This document shows positions 1 through 9,272 of a DNA stretch of 20,150 nt, piece after piece. Numbering within the stretch: the stretch's first letter is position 1; the number at the start of each line of letters is the position of its first letter. Origin of the DNA: Tieghemiomyces parasiticus (taxonomy: Eukaryota > Kickxellomycota > Dimargaritomycetes > Dimargaritales > Dimargaritaceae); NCBI GenBank assembly GCA_027575765.1, contig JANBPT010000882.1:1-20150 (forward strand). The letters run 5' to 3'. Under the pieces are notes generated by a model, which had not been told where the DNA came from, made no database searches, and was given only the letters and a program-made list of their open reading frames with translations. The position numbers and the translations under genes were made by a program.

Positions 1-1618
1 CTCTTAGGTTTCATCTGAAACACTGTGATCTGAGACCTCCCGCTTAAAATTCTCAAAATAATTGGAGGCACCTGTAAACTTGGATTTAGTGTCGTTTAAG
101 AAATCAGGCCCGAGGGCTCATTCGACTTGAGTGGGAGACTCAGTTGGCACCGAGCCCTGGACATCACAATGTCCTAGCAGGTTGCATTACAAGCCTGCAT
201 CTTAACCGGCCCTAAGGTCGAACCAGCAATCGTGACCTCAAAATATGCATGTCACCGATATTCAGAGGGGAGCAGTTGACACCGTTGGTTTTGCTAGGTG
301 GTAGTGCTGTGGGCCAGTTGCAAGCTTGCAAATTTGCATCCAAAGTACAAGCTTCAGCCCTGCAATACGCCTCTGCTTCTTCGGCCTGCCCCTCTTGCCT
401 TACATTCGTCATGAAGCTCCTACCACCATGATGGCGTTGCAGCAGACTGGCGGGTCTACTCACCTGGACCCGATGGGAGACCATGCACGCACTCATCTTG
501 ACCCAGGCAGAATAGAAAGCATCTAGTTGGCGGTCCCATTCCTTTCTGGCTGCGGCCGCCGAAACGAGCGAGGGCCAGTCCCCCCCCCACAATACCATTG
601 TCGGGACAGAGCCGGGAGGGGGGCTGCCCTACGGCCGGGCACAGGGCTAAGTGCCGTACCTAATGGCCTACAAGCGCTTCTGGCCAGGTTTCCCGGCGTG
701 GTGGCCCTTCGAACGAATGGGCTGGCTGCGGATGAGTCGATGGGGAGGGCAAGCCAGCTTGCAGGGCCAGCGTTTTGGCGACTGCGCCAGTGACCCCCTA
801 TCGTGCGGGGGAGGAAACCTGTTATTTTCGGGCGAAACCGACGGGCGGGACAGGGGCCTGGGGGAAACCCTCTCACCCCCACCTATCAAAACAGACTGCG
901 CTACATCTGGCCAGTTGTGTGATGGCTGGAACGTTCAGGCCCCGTCTGAAGCATTAGGGAAGTGGGCGTGTGTGTGTGAGAGTGGGGAGGGCTGTGCGCC
1001 TCCCCCTCCCCTCCCCTCCGCCGCTCTGGGCCATACGCCCTGCCTAAATTTTAGCTGATTCCCGCGTTTGGTTGTCAACGCCACGCGACGTGCCGGTCCG
1101 CACCGTTTCCCTCTATTTCTTTCTGCAGCCTTACCGGCAGACCCCCCTGCTCTCCCCTCCTAAACCCTTCACAGCATACGCAGCTTTCTTGTACCTTGCC
1201 ATTGCGGTCAACTGCCGCACGTCGCCCGTTTTTACCCCTCCGCTTGCGCATTTGTCCTTTGCGACCAGGTGCGGTCTGCCCAGCCTCGTCACTCGCCCTC
1301 ACCCTATGCGTATTGCGCACACCCACCCTTCCCTCGTTACGACATTGGCCCGCCTTTCGCCGGCCAGTCAATGCCCACTACGCGCTACAACGACCCTCTC
1401 CACACCCCCGCTATTAAACACAATCGCCCTGGCGTACTTCGTTCAACCAGCCATTTAGAATCAGCTACCCCGATTTCGTCGGCCCTCCCTACCGCGCTCG
1501 ACCTCCGTCCGGCTGGTTTGCGCATCCCGTTTCTTTAGGACCAACCGGCCTGCAGACTCCTGGGAATCCCGTCGCCTGACACAACCCCACCTATCCGCCT
1601 TGTCGATCGAATCTAGCC
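1..1618. other. Non-coding region upstream of SDS3
   Basis: No convincing gene is visible in this 1.6 kb. Open frames of 60-135 codons occur on both strands, but they overlap one another, show no recognisable domain and are expected by chance in GC-rich DNA. The first 250 bases are less GC-rich and contain several adjacent hairpins (separate entry). From about 540 to 1030 the + strand is purine/G-rich with C and G homopolymer runs (for example a C run near 579-587). From about 1040 to 1615 the + strand is markedly pyrimidine-rich, which fits a promoter and 5' leader of SDS3. No TATA box stands out close to the start codon. Confidence 0.55.
113..198. other. Cluster of three adjacent hairpins (possible structured RNA)
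   Basis: Three stems lie side by side with almost no gap. Bases 113-119 pair with 152-158 (7 bp) and enclose a second 5-bp stem, 128-132 with 138-142. Bases 159-164 pair with 169-174 (6 bp, loop CACA). Bases 177-184 pair with 190-198 (8 bp, one bulged G, loop CATTA). A weaker stem, 215-219 with 234-238, follows. The pairings were read directly from the sequence. No known RNA family is recognised: there are no tRNA A/B boxes, no Sm site and no clear H/ACA or C/D box arrangement. The strand is unknown, and a chance cluster is possible. Confidence 0.25.
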
Positions 1619-4600
1619 ATGGAAGCCCAAGACGGCGACGCCGTGGCCGCCCCAGCCACCGTCGCGCCCACCTCCTCGGGCACTGCGAACGACCTGGCCA
1701 GTGAGGAGCCCCCGGTGAAGCGAGCCCGCACCCGGTCAAAACCAAAGAGGGCGCTTACCCCGCCCCCGCCCGAGCCTAAACGCGCCGTGGGCCGACCTCG
1801 TCGATCGTCTGTAACCAAAGCCGCCGAACTTGCCGCTGCTAGACCGGCCGAGCCTGCGCGGGCTAAACGGCGGCCTAGCCGGCCCCGAAAGGTACCCAGC
1901 ACCACGACTGACCCCAGCGACGGGGCGCCCTCGACGGTGTCGGGGGACACGTCTGTGCTTGCGACACCATCCCCTTCTGAAACCACACCTATCCTACCAT
2001 CACCACCCCCGCCCACCACTGAGTCCGATGTACTGATGGTAGCTCCCAGTGAGGCTTCTCTACCGGCTACCCAAACGGATAAGGCTACCACGGAGCCTGC
2101 GCTTCAATCGGCCCCCGCTGGCGCCCAGCCCCTCCCCGATCACAATGACGACGACGACTTCTCACTAGCAGGTACCTTATCGGACGTGCCTTCTAGTTCA
2201 CCGAGTGCCCTCTCGTCGCCACTTTCTACTACTTCGCCCCGGCACTCGCGGTGTCGGTCGCAGGACTCACTCTCATCACTTGATTCAGTCCGGCTCGAGA
2301 GAATCGCTTCGTCGCGGCCGCGGTCGATGGAACACGATGTACCAGCGGATCAAATTAAATTGGACGCTGCCAGGGACCCGTCACCCGTTCCGGAAGAACC
2401 CGTAGATAATTCACCATCCGAGAAGCCGGCCGAAGTTGCGCCACCACCCATTGTCACGCCAGGGACACCACATGAGGCCCCTACGGTAAAGGAACCCGCC
2501 GTACCGGCCACCGATATGTCTGCGGACACTGATAATCTGGTGACCGCGGAGCCAATGGGTCCCGAGGTATCTGAGGTGAATCCCGAGAGCCCGCCAAATT
2601 CACCGCTCGTCGAGCTAGAGACCAAAGACGCGCAGGATCAAGGCAGCCCACCCCCCATCAAAGAGGAAGGCGACCCTGGTGCACATGCGGACGTGCGAGC
2701 TGAATTGAACCCCGAGGGAAACGCCGAAGGGGGTGATGGAGACGACGAAGAGGAGGAGGAAGAAGAAGCGACCCACCATGACCCTGCGGCCCGAGCTAAA
2801 CGGCAAGATGCCCTCGAGGTCCTCAGCCAGATAGAGGTCAATTTTGCCAAGCTACGCGAGCAGCTGTATGCCGAAAAATCAGCGGAGCTGGCCGAGGAGC
2901 TGCGGCTGCTGGAGGATGAACAGCACCCGGAGCTTGTGGAAGCCCTAGACCGACTCGAGCGTCGACGGACCAAGGCTTTCAAACAAGCTCGACACTGGTA
3001 TGACGTGCGCACCGGCCACAACCGGGCCATGTACGTGTCTAGGGTCTACAGCTCCCACTGCACCTACGATGTAAGTAACTTCTGAGCTTCACCAGCAGGA
3101 CCAAAGCACCGTAGGGGTCCACTATAGACTAAGTCTGGTGTGTGTGTGTGTGCGAAGCCAGGGTTTTCCGTCGGAGCGACTTGAATGGTTGAGAAACAGC
3201 CTGCTGTGACCGCTCCCCTGTCCATTAGCCAGGGGTATTATCTTGGCTTTAGGTCGAACTGAACCTGACCTACGCCCATTCCCTCTCCCTTTTATTTGGA
3301 AATACCCCCGGACCCGTGCAACATCTACAGGAGTCCAAACACAAGCTTCGCAAGACGCTTCTGCGCCACTGCGAGCACCAGCTCCGCCTGGCTAGCGATG
3401 AAAAGCGGCACCTTGACCAGCGCATCTTCGGTGAGTTGACCTACTGATTCCTCAGACACCTCGGCTTCAGAGTTTAAAACACGCTCAAGACACCAATTCC
3501 TCTGCCGGTCGGGGGCTTTACCCTGGGTGTCAGTAGCCCCCTGACCATCGTGGTTACTAATACGTGACATGATTGCTCCGCACCCATGCTCCTTCCCTTT
3601 CGTAGAAAAATGCGTACCACCAGCGTCACCCGGGCCCATCACTACGGCGTATGCATACCTGAAGAGCAAGTTCCCAGTGGAGTATGCCAACGACATGATA
3701 ATGACCTTGACGCGTCAGGAGGCTGACGACGATCTACGTTTGATCAAGGTGGGTGAACATCGCTTACTCACCCTCGCAAGAGGATTTGTAATGAATAGTG
3801 CCGCTGGTAGGGTCCTCTAGCCAACCGCAATTCAACAATCTCTGCCTAGAATCTTCTATTCCATCCCCCTCCCTCGCGACTATAATCATGCTGGTGTACT
3901 AACCTCCGACGCCTATTAATTTCACCCTATACTTTCATTGTGCAGGGCGTCCCCGCGGGTGGTAAGTCCTCATAACAAGTTTAGCTGAGAAGGAATAGAC
4001 GGTGCCAAGTAGCTCAGGAGAGCCGGTACTATGGGAGTCGGTGTAGTTGGATGGTTAATGTTATGGACACCACCTGTCTCTTCGCCTTTCAATTCAAGCA
4101 GGTTACGAGGTCTCTCGAGAAGGCAGCATGCCAACGCCGATTCCTTATATTCCTGCAAGCTACCAGCCTCCAAGCCCTATCCTAGCCGTCGCGCCCCCAC
4201 ACGAGTCGACACCGGCTTATGGACATCACCCACAGGCACCCCCTCCGATGGCTCCCGTCCCACCTTACCATGATCCCCACCAACCGCTACCAGGGCAACC
4301 GCCGTTGCAAAAGCCACCCGCTGGCTACTATCAGCCGCCCCCATCTCCAGGATACGTAGCCCACCCACCCGAGTACAACCCTCGGCTCGCTGCTCCGGAC
4401 ACTGGCATCCTATCACAGACGTTAAGCGCGCCCCCTATCGTTACCGTTGAGGTAGAGAGCGACCGGATCCGATGCCACGGACTCGATTTTGTTGTGGGAG
4501 ACCCCGTATATGTGGACAACGTGGCTTCCGGCCGGTTCGCCGCCAAATTGGTCGGGGTTAATAACCAGGACCTTACCCTTCAGCGTACCAACGGATCCAA

Positions 4601-4676
4601 GACCAAGGTGACCCTACACTCTATACGCACGGGAGTCGTCCATTTGAAACCCAAAGACCATCGCTCGGGACTGTAA
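1619..4676 (+). CDS. SDS3: Sds3-like subunit of the Sin3/Rpd3L histone deacetylase complex (5 exons)
   Basis: Proposed join is 1619-3070, 3331-3430, 3606-3748, 3946-3961 and 4102-4676, giving 761 aa. The product should scaffold the nuclear Sin3-HDAC corepressor. Residues 1-390 are disordered and Pro/Ser/Thr/Glu-rich, with two basic AT-hook-like motifs (GRPRR at 58-62, RRPSRPRK at 84-91) and an acidic run near 375. Residues about 395-520 form a long charged helix matching the Sds3/BRMS1 coiled coil. Residues 552-566 (LTRQEADDDLRLIKG) resemble the Sin3-interacting helix of SUDS3. A Pro/Tyr-rich linker then leads to a small beta-rich C-terminal domain (about 684-755) resembling the SUDS3 capped Tudor domain. 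Yeast and human homologues are about 330 aa, so the extra length is mainly the N-terminus. The start is the first in-frame ATG after a pyrimidine-rich leader. The family call is firm. The first acceptor is less certain, since 3253 is also in frame. Confidence 0.85.
3071..3330 (+). other. SDS3 intron 1
   Basis: The donor is GTAAGT after a complete codon. The chosen acceptor CTACAG ends at 3330, preceded by a pyrimidine tract (about 3279-3297) and a CTGAC branch candidate at 3265-3269. An alternative acceptor at 3252 (GCTTTAG) keeps the frame but would insert 26 residues into the coiled coil; without them the helix continues smoothly. A GT dinucleotide run lies at 3138-3152. Confidence 0.65.
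3431..3605 (+). other. SDS3 intron 2
   Basis: The donor is GTGAGT, the acceptor is TTTCGTAG, and a TACTAAT branch candidate sits at 3555-3561, about 44 nt before the acceptor. It splits a codon after its first base, and joining the exons keeps the Sds3 frame open. Confidence 0.8.
3749..3945 (+). other. SDS3 intron 3
   Basis: The donor is GTGGGT and the acceptor is TTGTGCAG. A perfect TACTAAC branch sequence lies at 3897-3903, about 43 nt before the acceptor. This is strong support that the acceptor in front of the 16-nt exon is real. Confidence 0.8.
3946..3961 (+). other. 16-nt microexon of SDS3
   Basis: Sixteen bases lie between a canonical acceptor (TTGTGCAG) and a canonical donor (GTAAGT). 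They encode GVPAG plus the first base of the next codon. Without this exon, exon 3 joins to 4102 out of frame and meets a stop at 4183-4185. With it, the frame enters the long open stretch containing the proline-rich linker and the C-terminal Tudor-like domain. Confidence 0.78.
3962..4101 (+). other. SDS3 intron 4
   Basis: The donor is GTAAGT and the acceptor is CAAGCAG. A TTAAT branch candidate at 4055-4059 lies about 43 nt before the acceptor, the same spacing as in introns 2 and 3. It splits a glycine codon after its first base. Confidence 0.78.
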
Positions 4677-4922
4677 AATTTTCAACCTACAGCTCGAAGG
4701 TACAGCTAGTGCCTCCGTTTTGGCTGCTCCACGTGCTACTCGCCTTCGTATTCTCCTAACTGCCTGTAGACATGTCTCCTACAGCACAACACCCTCCCCC
4801 ACACCTACACCGCTCTACCCTCCCTGACTGAATCGCCCGGCTGACCAACCCATTCGGACCTAAACTCGTAGATAGATTTCCCTTTTTTAATTTTCACTGC
4901 CGGCCCGTTTTAGCCGTATTCT

Positions 4923-4927
<5 letters not shown>

Positions 4928-4953
<26 letters not shown>
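4928..4953. repeat. CT/AG dinucleotide microsatellite
   Basis: Thirteen uninterrupted CT units, about 250 bases downstream of the SDS3 stop codon. It is a simple-sequence repeat and is likely length-polymorphic. Confidence 0.95.
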
Positions 4954-5692
4954 TCGGCTGTTACTGATGCGGAGAGCCAATTTCCTTGTCCATTCTGTTC
5001 TAGAGCAGCTGATATCGCCCCTTTTTGTACCACTGTGGTGATGTAGACGTTCGTATCAGCCTTCATGTACACAGTATTTACCAAGTAGGTCTAGTAAAAA
5101 TATGCCCGGAGGTCGTGTGTATCACACACAAATCATGTTAGCATTCAAGCTCTAATGATTATCAAGGCCTGCAAGGTGCCCATTTGTGATACGGCGACAT
5201 GGTGTGCAACCCGAGGGAGGAGCTTGGAAAAATAAAATAAAAAATAGTGATGTCAATCAAGGAGGATTGGCGGGCGAGTTGGTCCAAGTGCAGTTGGATG
5301 AGAGAAGTAGAAGTCTATTGGGCACAGCAAAACAAGCCTACGGCAGACCACCCATTTTTAGAATGCTTTGGGCCTGGGTGCCAAGGAGGCTATTTGGTAT
5401 GGGGAAGTGAAACTTGACCCCGTCCTCCTTGGGTGAGGGTGTGGGGCGACTTTAACGTACCAGAGGTGAGCCTGTCGGCGACGTGTTTATGCTTTGAGGA
5501 TCTCCTCCTCTTCCTCCTCCTCGCGCCTTTGGGGCATTCTCAAGTCTATGGTAAACCCGCCGGGAAAAAATATATTGATGTACGTATGGGGAAGTGGGTG
5601 TTATTTTGGAGGCACTGCACCCTGCGGGTTTTATATACTTCACCTAGCCGGGCAGAAGGAGCGAGTCTACCGTTAAAGTGCAGCAGTTGGTG

Positions 5693-5698
5693 TTTATT
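5693..5698 (-). terminator. Candidate polyadenylation signal for the BRD8-like gene
   Basis: TTTATT on the + strand is AATAAA on the minus strand, about 105 bases beyond the stop of the BRD8-like gene. Position and orientation fit a cleavage signal. Fungal signals are often degenerate, so this is only a candidate. Confidence 0.4.
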
Positions 5699-5803
5699 AG
5701 AGGAACGGTAGAATCCTTTGAGAAGAAATCAAGTCGTCGGCACCTGAATTACTACCATGCGTGAGGGTAGGGAATACCCCCAGTCAGCCATGAAGCATAG
5801 CCA

Positions 5804-7850
5804 CTAATAATGGGAACCGGCAGACCCGGACGGCCGGGACGAAAAGGCCTCGCTGTTTTTGAAGGTTGCAATGATGTCCTCGGCAGCCTCGTACATTTCC
5901 AGAGTCATCTGGTAGACCTCCGAGTCCTCGCTATTGTACATGAGGGCATTCATCAGCATAAGGAGAATGTCTCGGTGGAACTCGTCGGTGGTGGTGATTT
6001 TCTAATGGCCGTAGTCCGGAAGCCAACCGGACGGGGAATATGGGAATAAGGAAGAATAACCGGTGCAAGTCAAGCGTTAGTCGTAGAAAATGGATGCGCA
6101 ACGATGCCTCCTTCCTGATTTATATCCACCGGGAGGGAGGGAGGGGGGATCCGGCGGCCGTTTACGAAGGGAATCACAGCGACCGTCCCGCCCGATTATT
6201 CCTTAAGACTGTTTTCAATTCACTTACGTCGTCCCGGATCCGCAGGCGGATGGCCTTCAGGTCGATGGGCCGTTTGATGAGGTCATGGTAGCCCGGAGCG
6301 TCCTGGGCTTTGATGGGTCCCTCGAAGAGACTCGCCGCCCGGTGGTTAGCAATATTGCGCCAGATCATCCCGATTAGTTTCTTCCAGTTCTTGAGCTTCT
6401 TATCTCGGTCGCGTTGCTCGGCCGTCTCCTCCTCGGCCGTTTCGGGGTGACGGGGTCGGTGACTCGTCTGACTCTCGGTGTCGTCCTCTTCCTCCTCTCC
6501 TTCATCGTCATCTTCATTTTCAACCACTTCCATGTTTTCGTCTTTTGCTTCCCCGTCGTCCTTGCCCTTGGTTCCGGTGACCTCGCAGGGTCCCGTTTCT
6601 GTCAGCATAGCGGACGTCTTAGCATTAGAAGATGCCACAGCGACAGCTTCTTTCTCGTCCTCAGACTTCGTGCCATCGGTGGGCTGATTTGACTCGGTAG
6701 GTGGTGGTGAGGATGGGCGGGCGGGCTTAGTTTCCGTTATAGTCGGCACCCCGATGGGCTTCGTGGTGGCGGGCGGGGAGGCTGGTTCTGTCTTCACGAT
6801 TGGTGCGTCCGTGGTGATTTCGGTAATTTCTGATTCAACTTTGGCCGCTCCGGATGATACGGCGACTGGCATAATCGGAGATTTCGGGGACGAGGCTGGC
6901 AAGTCTTTATGGTGAGAAAGTGGTGTTGGTTCGGCTTGTTCCGCATTCACCGGACTCGTGGCCTGAGCAATGCTGGACGTTGGGGAACTCGGTGTCGAAG
7001 TCGGCTGGGGAGTTCCTGGGTCAGGCTTGGCAAGGACCAGCGGTGCAGGCGCAGGAGATGACGGTGCTGACAGCATTTCGACATCCTTGGACCCGGCTAC
7101 CGAAACCTCCGTGGCTGGTGACGGAGATCGGGTGGGTTCGGTTGCGCCGGTAGCGGTAGGCTCTGGGCTGGACGGCGGTAGTTTAGACTCGTTCGCCTCA
7201 CTGATCTCGCCCTTGACCCCCTTTGTCTCAGGATGCTCTACCGGGTGGACGTTTGCGACGGCTTCCACGCCTTCCATGGCTGGCAGGGCGGGTGCCGGTT
7301 CCGGACTCGCCGAAGACTCTGTGGTCTCCCCGGCGGACCAGGCCGCGCTTCCGAGAGCGGCATCACGATTGAGCCGGCGCCTCTTCCGCCGGGCGATGAT
7401 CTCGTCAATCTTACGTTTCATGACCGTCGTTTCGCTGGGATGCTGGTTGATAGATTTGAGATCGGATACTAGCCGCTTGAACTCTTCACGATTCTCCTGT
7501 GCCTTGATTTCGAGCTCCTCAATGTATTGTTTACGCACTCTGGCGGCAATCCGTTCGGTCACCGCTTTGTCGTCGGCCGGGGTGTCCCCTTCGGTGGCGT
7601 ACTCTCGTACGAGGGTTTCGTACTGCTGCCGGCAGGCATCCGGTGAAAGGCTACTGGTCAGCAGAGTGTCCAGCAACTGCTTGGCTTCAGACTCGGGGTG
7701 GCGGACATGGTGCGTGATGTTGACGAGGGACTCGGCCGTCGTCCGAGCGATGTGGGACCAGTCACCATGGCCGTGTCGCAGGATGGCATAGAGTAGCAGC
7801 AGGGTATTCCGCGTGGTAGCTACCGGTGCAGTGGCCGGTTGGGTCGTCAT
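5804..7850 (-). CDS. BRD8: BRD8/Bdc1-like bromodomain protein, NuA4 acetyltransferase subunit (2 exons)
   Basis: Join of 7850-6228 and 6001-5804 on the minus strand, 606 aa. In the family this is a nuclear subunit of the NuA4/TIP60 histone acetyltransferase that reads acetyl-lysine. Residues about 13-90 form a SANT-like helical region typical of BRD8. Residues 98-135 are a charged coiled coil, followed by a nuclear localisation signal (RRKRRR, 154-159). Residues about 165-480 are Ser/Pro/Thr-rich with an acidic stretch before the bromodomain. The bromodomain spans about 487-592, with the ZA-loop element IKRPIDL in exon 1 and NALMYN in exon 2. N564 corresponds to the acetyl-lysine-binding asparagine. 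Exon 2 completes the bromodomain exactly, which confirms the splice. Upstream CCAAT boxes may drive it. Assignment to BRD8, rather than to a BET or other single-bromodomain protein, rests on the SANT plus coiled-coil plus C-terminal bromodomain order. Confidence 0.88.
6002..6227 (-). other. Intron of the BRD8-like gene
   Basis: Read on the minus strand, the donor is GTAAGT (6227-6222) and the acceptor is CATTAG ending at 6002. It falls between codons and interrupts the bromodomain. A CTAAC branch candidate lies at 6080-6076. Splicing restores the second half of the bromodomain and ends at the TAG at 5806-5804. Confidence 0.88.
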
Positions 7851-8047
7851 GATGAAAAAGGGGAACGCAGAGACCGGAGGGCCTAAACGAATGCCGTGTA
7901 GAACCTGTGACGCAGGGGGGAGGGTGGAATGAAATAACTGAAGAGACAGCGGGGTGAATCGCCGCGCTTAAACATGAAGGATAACAAAAGTCAGGTGCAC
8001 ATAGGGGGGGGGGCTGAGTATCCAGATTAAACGAGCCGATTGCTAAT

Positions 8048-8093
8048 CCAATGGAGACGAGGGCGGGGACGGCTACATGGGATTGGCCCCAAT
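8048..8093. promoter_or_regulatory. CCAAT-box cluster upstream of the BRD8-like gene
   Basis: CCAAT occurs at 8048-8052 and again in a near-perfect inverted pair, ATTGG-CC-CCAAT, at 8082-8093. These lie about 200-245 bases upstream of the BRD8-like start codon. CCAAT motifs bind the fungal Hap/NF-Y complex. Three copies in 46 bases, in a usual promoter position, make a functional site plausible but unproven. Confidence 0.4.
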
Positions 8094-8170
8094 ATACGTG
8101 GGTGACGCGAAGCTGCTCTAGTAAGACATACCAACCACGCCAACGCGGTGGGCTTTGGAACTATGGTAAC

Positions 8171-8189
8171 GCCTAGCACAGCGCTAGGC
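8171..8189. repeat. Perfect 7-bp inverted repeat in the BRD8-like upstream region
   Basis: GCCTAGC and GCTAGGC are separated by five bases, forming either a 7-bp hairpin or a dyad for a dimeric DNA-binding protein. It is flanked by GGTAAC (8165-8170) and GGCAAC (8187-8192), which resemble RFX-type half sites in direct orientation. It lies about 320 bases upstream of the BRD8-like start codon. The function is unknown. Confidence 0.35.
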
Positions 8190-8762
8190 AACGTGCGTCA
8201 GTTGTTAGAACGGTATGTTGAAGCATTCCCTCCATCTCGGACCTCCAGGTTTCCAAACCCATACGCCACTGGCTAGGATGTGCACTTTCTACCACCTAAA
8301 AAGCGCCTATGAACCACGCAGTCGACTTATTTGAGCTTTTTACACTAACCCCTTTTCCCTTTGGCCCTTCCTCCAATACTTCACGCCCGGTCGCTGCGGA
8401 GTGGATATGTAGCGCAGTCAGGGTTCAACTCCGGGGGTCCCCAGTGTGTGGAATTGGGGAATACAGGTGAACTGGGCTTTATAAGAGAATTTAAAGGTAG
8501 CGGTGGCGGTATATTTGGTTGCACAGGAGAAAAAAGCACGGTCGGATACCGGGGTCAAAGCCCAGGATGACGCCGACCGTTCGGGCGAAGAGAAAAGAAA
8601 CAGTAAGAGTACACAAGGATAGAGACCAAAAGACACACGTACACATAGGTATGAGGCTGCGACCCGTTCCCGACAAGTAGGGTGCAAGCTGACGGGTCTA
8701 ACCGGACGGAGTTGCGGTAATCCCCCCCCCCTTCTACACCCCCTCTTATCGCAGACGCAGGC

Positions 8763-9272
<510 letters not shown>

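Larger units (their letters stand above)
4677..5803. other. Intergenic region between convergent SDS3 and BRD8-like genes
   Basis: This should hold both 3' ends. It is more AT-rich than the flanking genes, with T-rich and A-rich patches (about 4880-4890 and 5229-5247). A CT microsatellite and a small GTGTGT/ACACAC hairpin (5115-5129) are present. Open frames of 60-92 codons on both strands show no recognisable domain and are not called. No AATAAA lies close to the SDS3 stop; the first A-rich AATAAA-like stretch on the + strand is near 5230. Confidence 0.55.
7851..8762. other. Intergenic region: BRD8-like promoter and ATG8 3' region
   Basis: This 0.9-kb stretch separates the BRD8-like start codon from the ATG8 stop codon; both genes are on the minus strand. 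It contains a G run (about 8004-8013), three CCAAT motifs, a 7-bp inverted repeat and a C run near 8723. A short juxtaposition of tRNA-like A-box and B-box words occurs at 8410-8432 but does not fold as a tRNA. No gene is evident, and no clear AATAAA for ATG8 was found. Confidence 0.5.

Noticed and set aside
212..598. 128-codon open frame on the minus strand
   Set aside because: No recognisable domain, overlaps open frames on the other strand, and runs through a C/G homopolymer. It could be chance or a decayed gene, and nothing supports a call.
651..1058. 135-codon open frame on the + strand
   Set aside because: Trp/Gly-rich text without domain, in a G-rich stretch with several overlapping frames. 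Typical of chance frames in GC-rich DNA.
1591..2091. 166-codon minus-strand frame opposite SDS3
   Set aside because: Shadow of the low-complexity Pro/Ser-rich SDS3 exon 1.
3253..3330. Alternative, longer SDS3 exon 2 starting at 3253
   Set aside because: In frame, but it would put 26 residues, including Pro-Gly-Pro, into the coiled coil, and it lacks a good branch site. The acceptor at 3330 gives a continuous helix. Not fully excluded.
5186..5711. Open frames of 74-92 codons between SDS3 and the BRD8-like gene
   Set aside because: No domain, no supporting signals, and they lie in the probable 3' region of both genes.
6970..7791. 273-codon + strand frame
   Set aside because: Antisense shadow of the BRD8-like exon 1, whose SANT-like, coiled-coil and bromodomain content on the minus strand is clear.
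8410..8432. tRNA-like A-box (TAGCGCAGTCAGG) directly followed by a B-box (GGTTCAACTCC)
   Set aside because: There is no room for an anticodon arm, and neither the T-arm nor the acceptor stem pairs. Probably coincidence, or at most a tiny tRNA relic.
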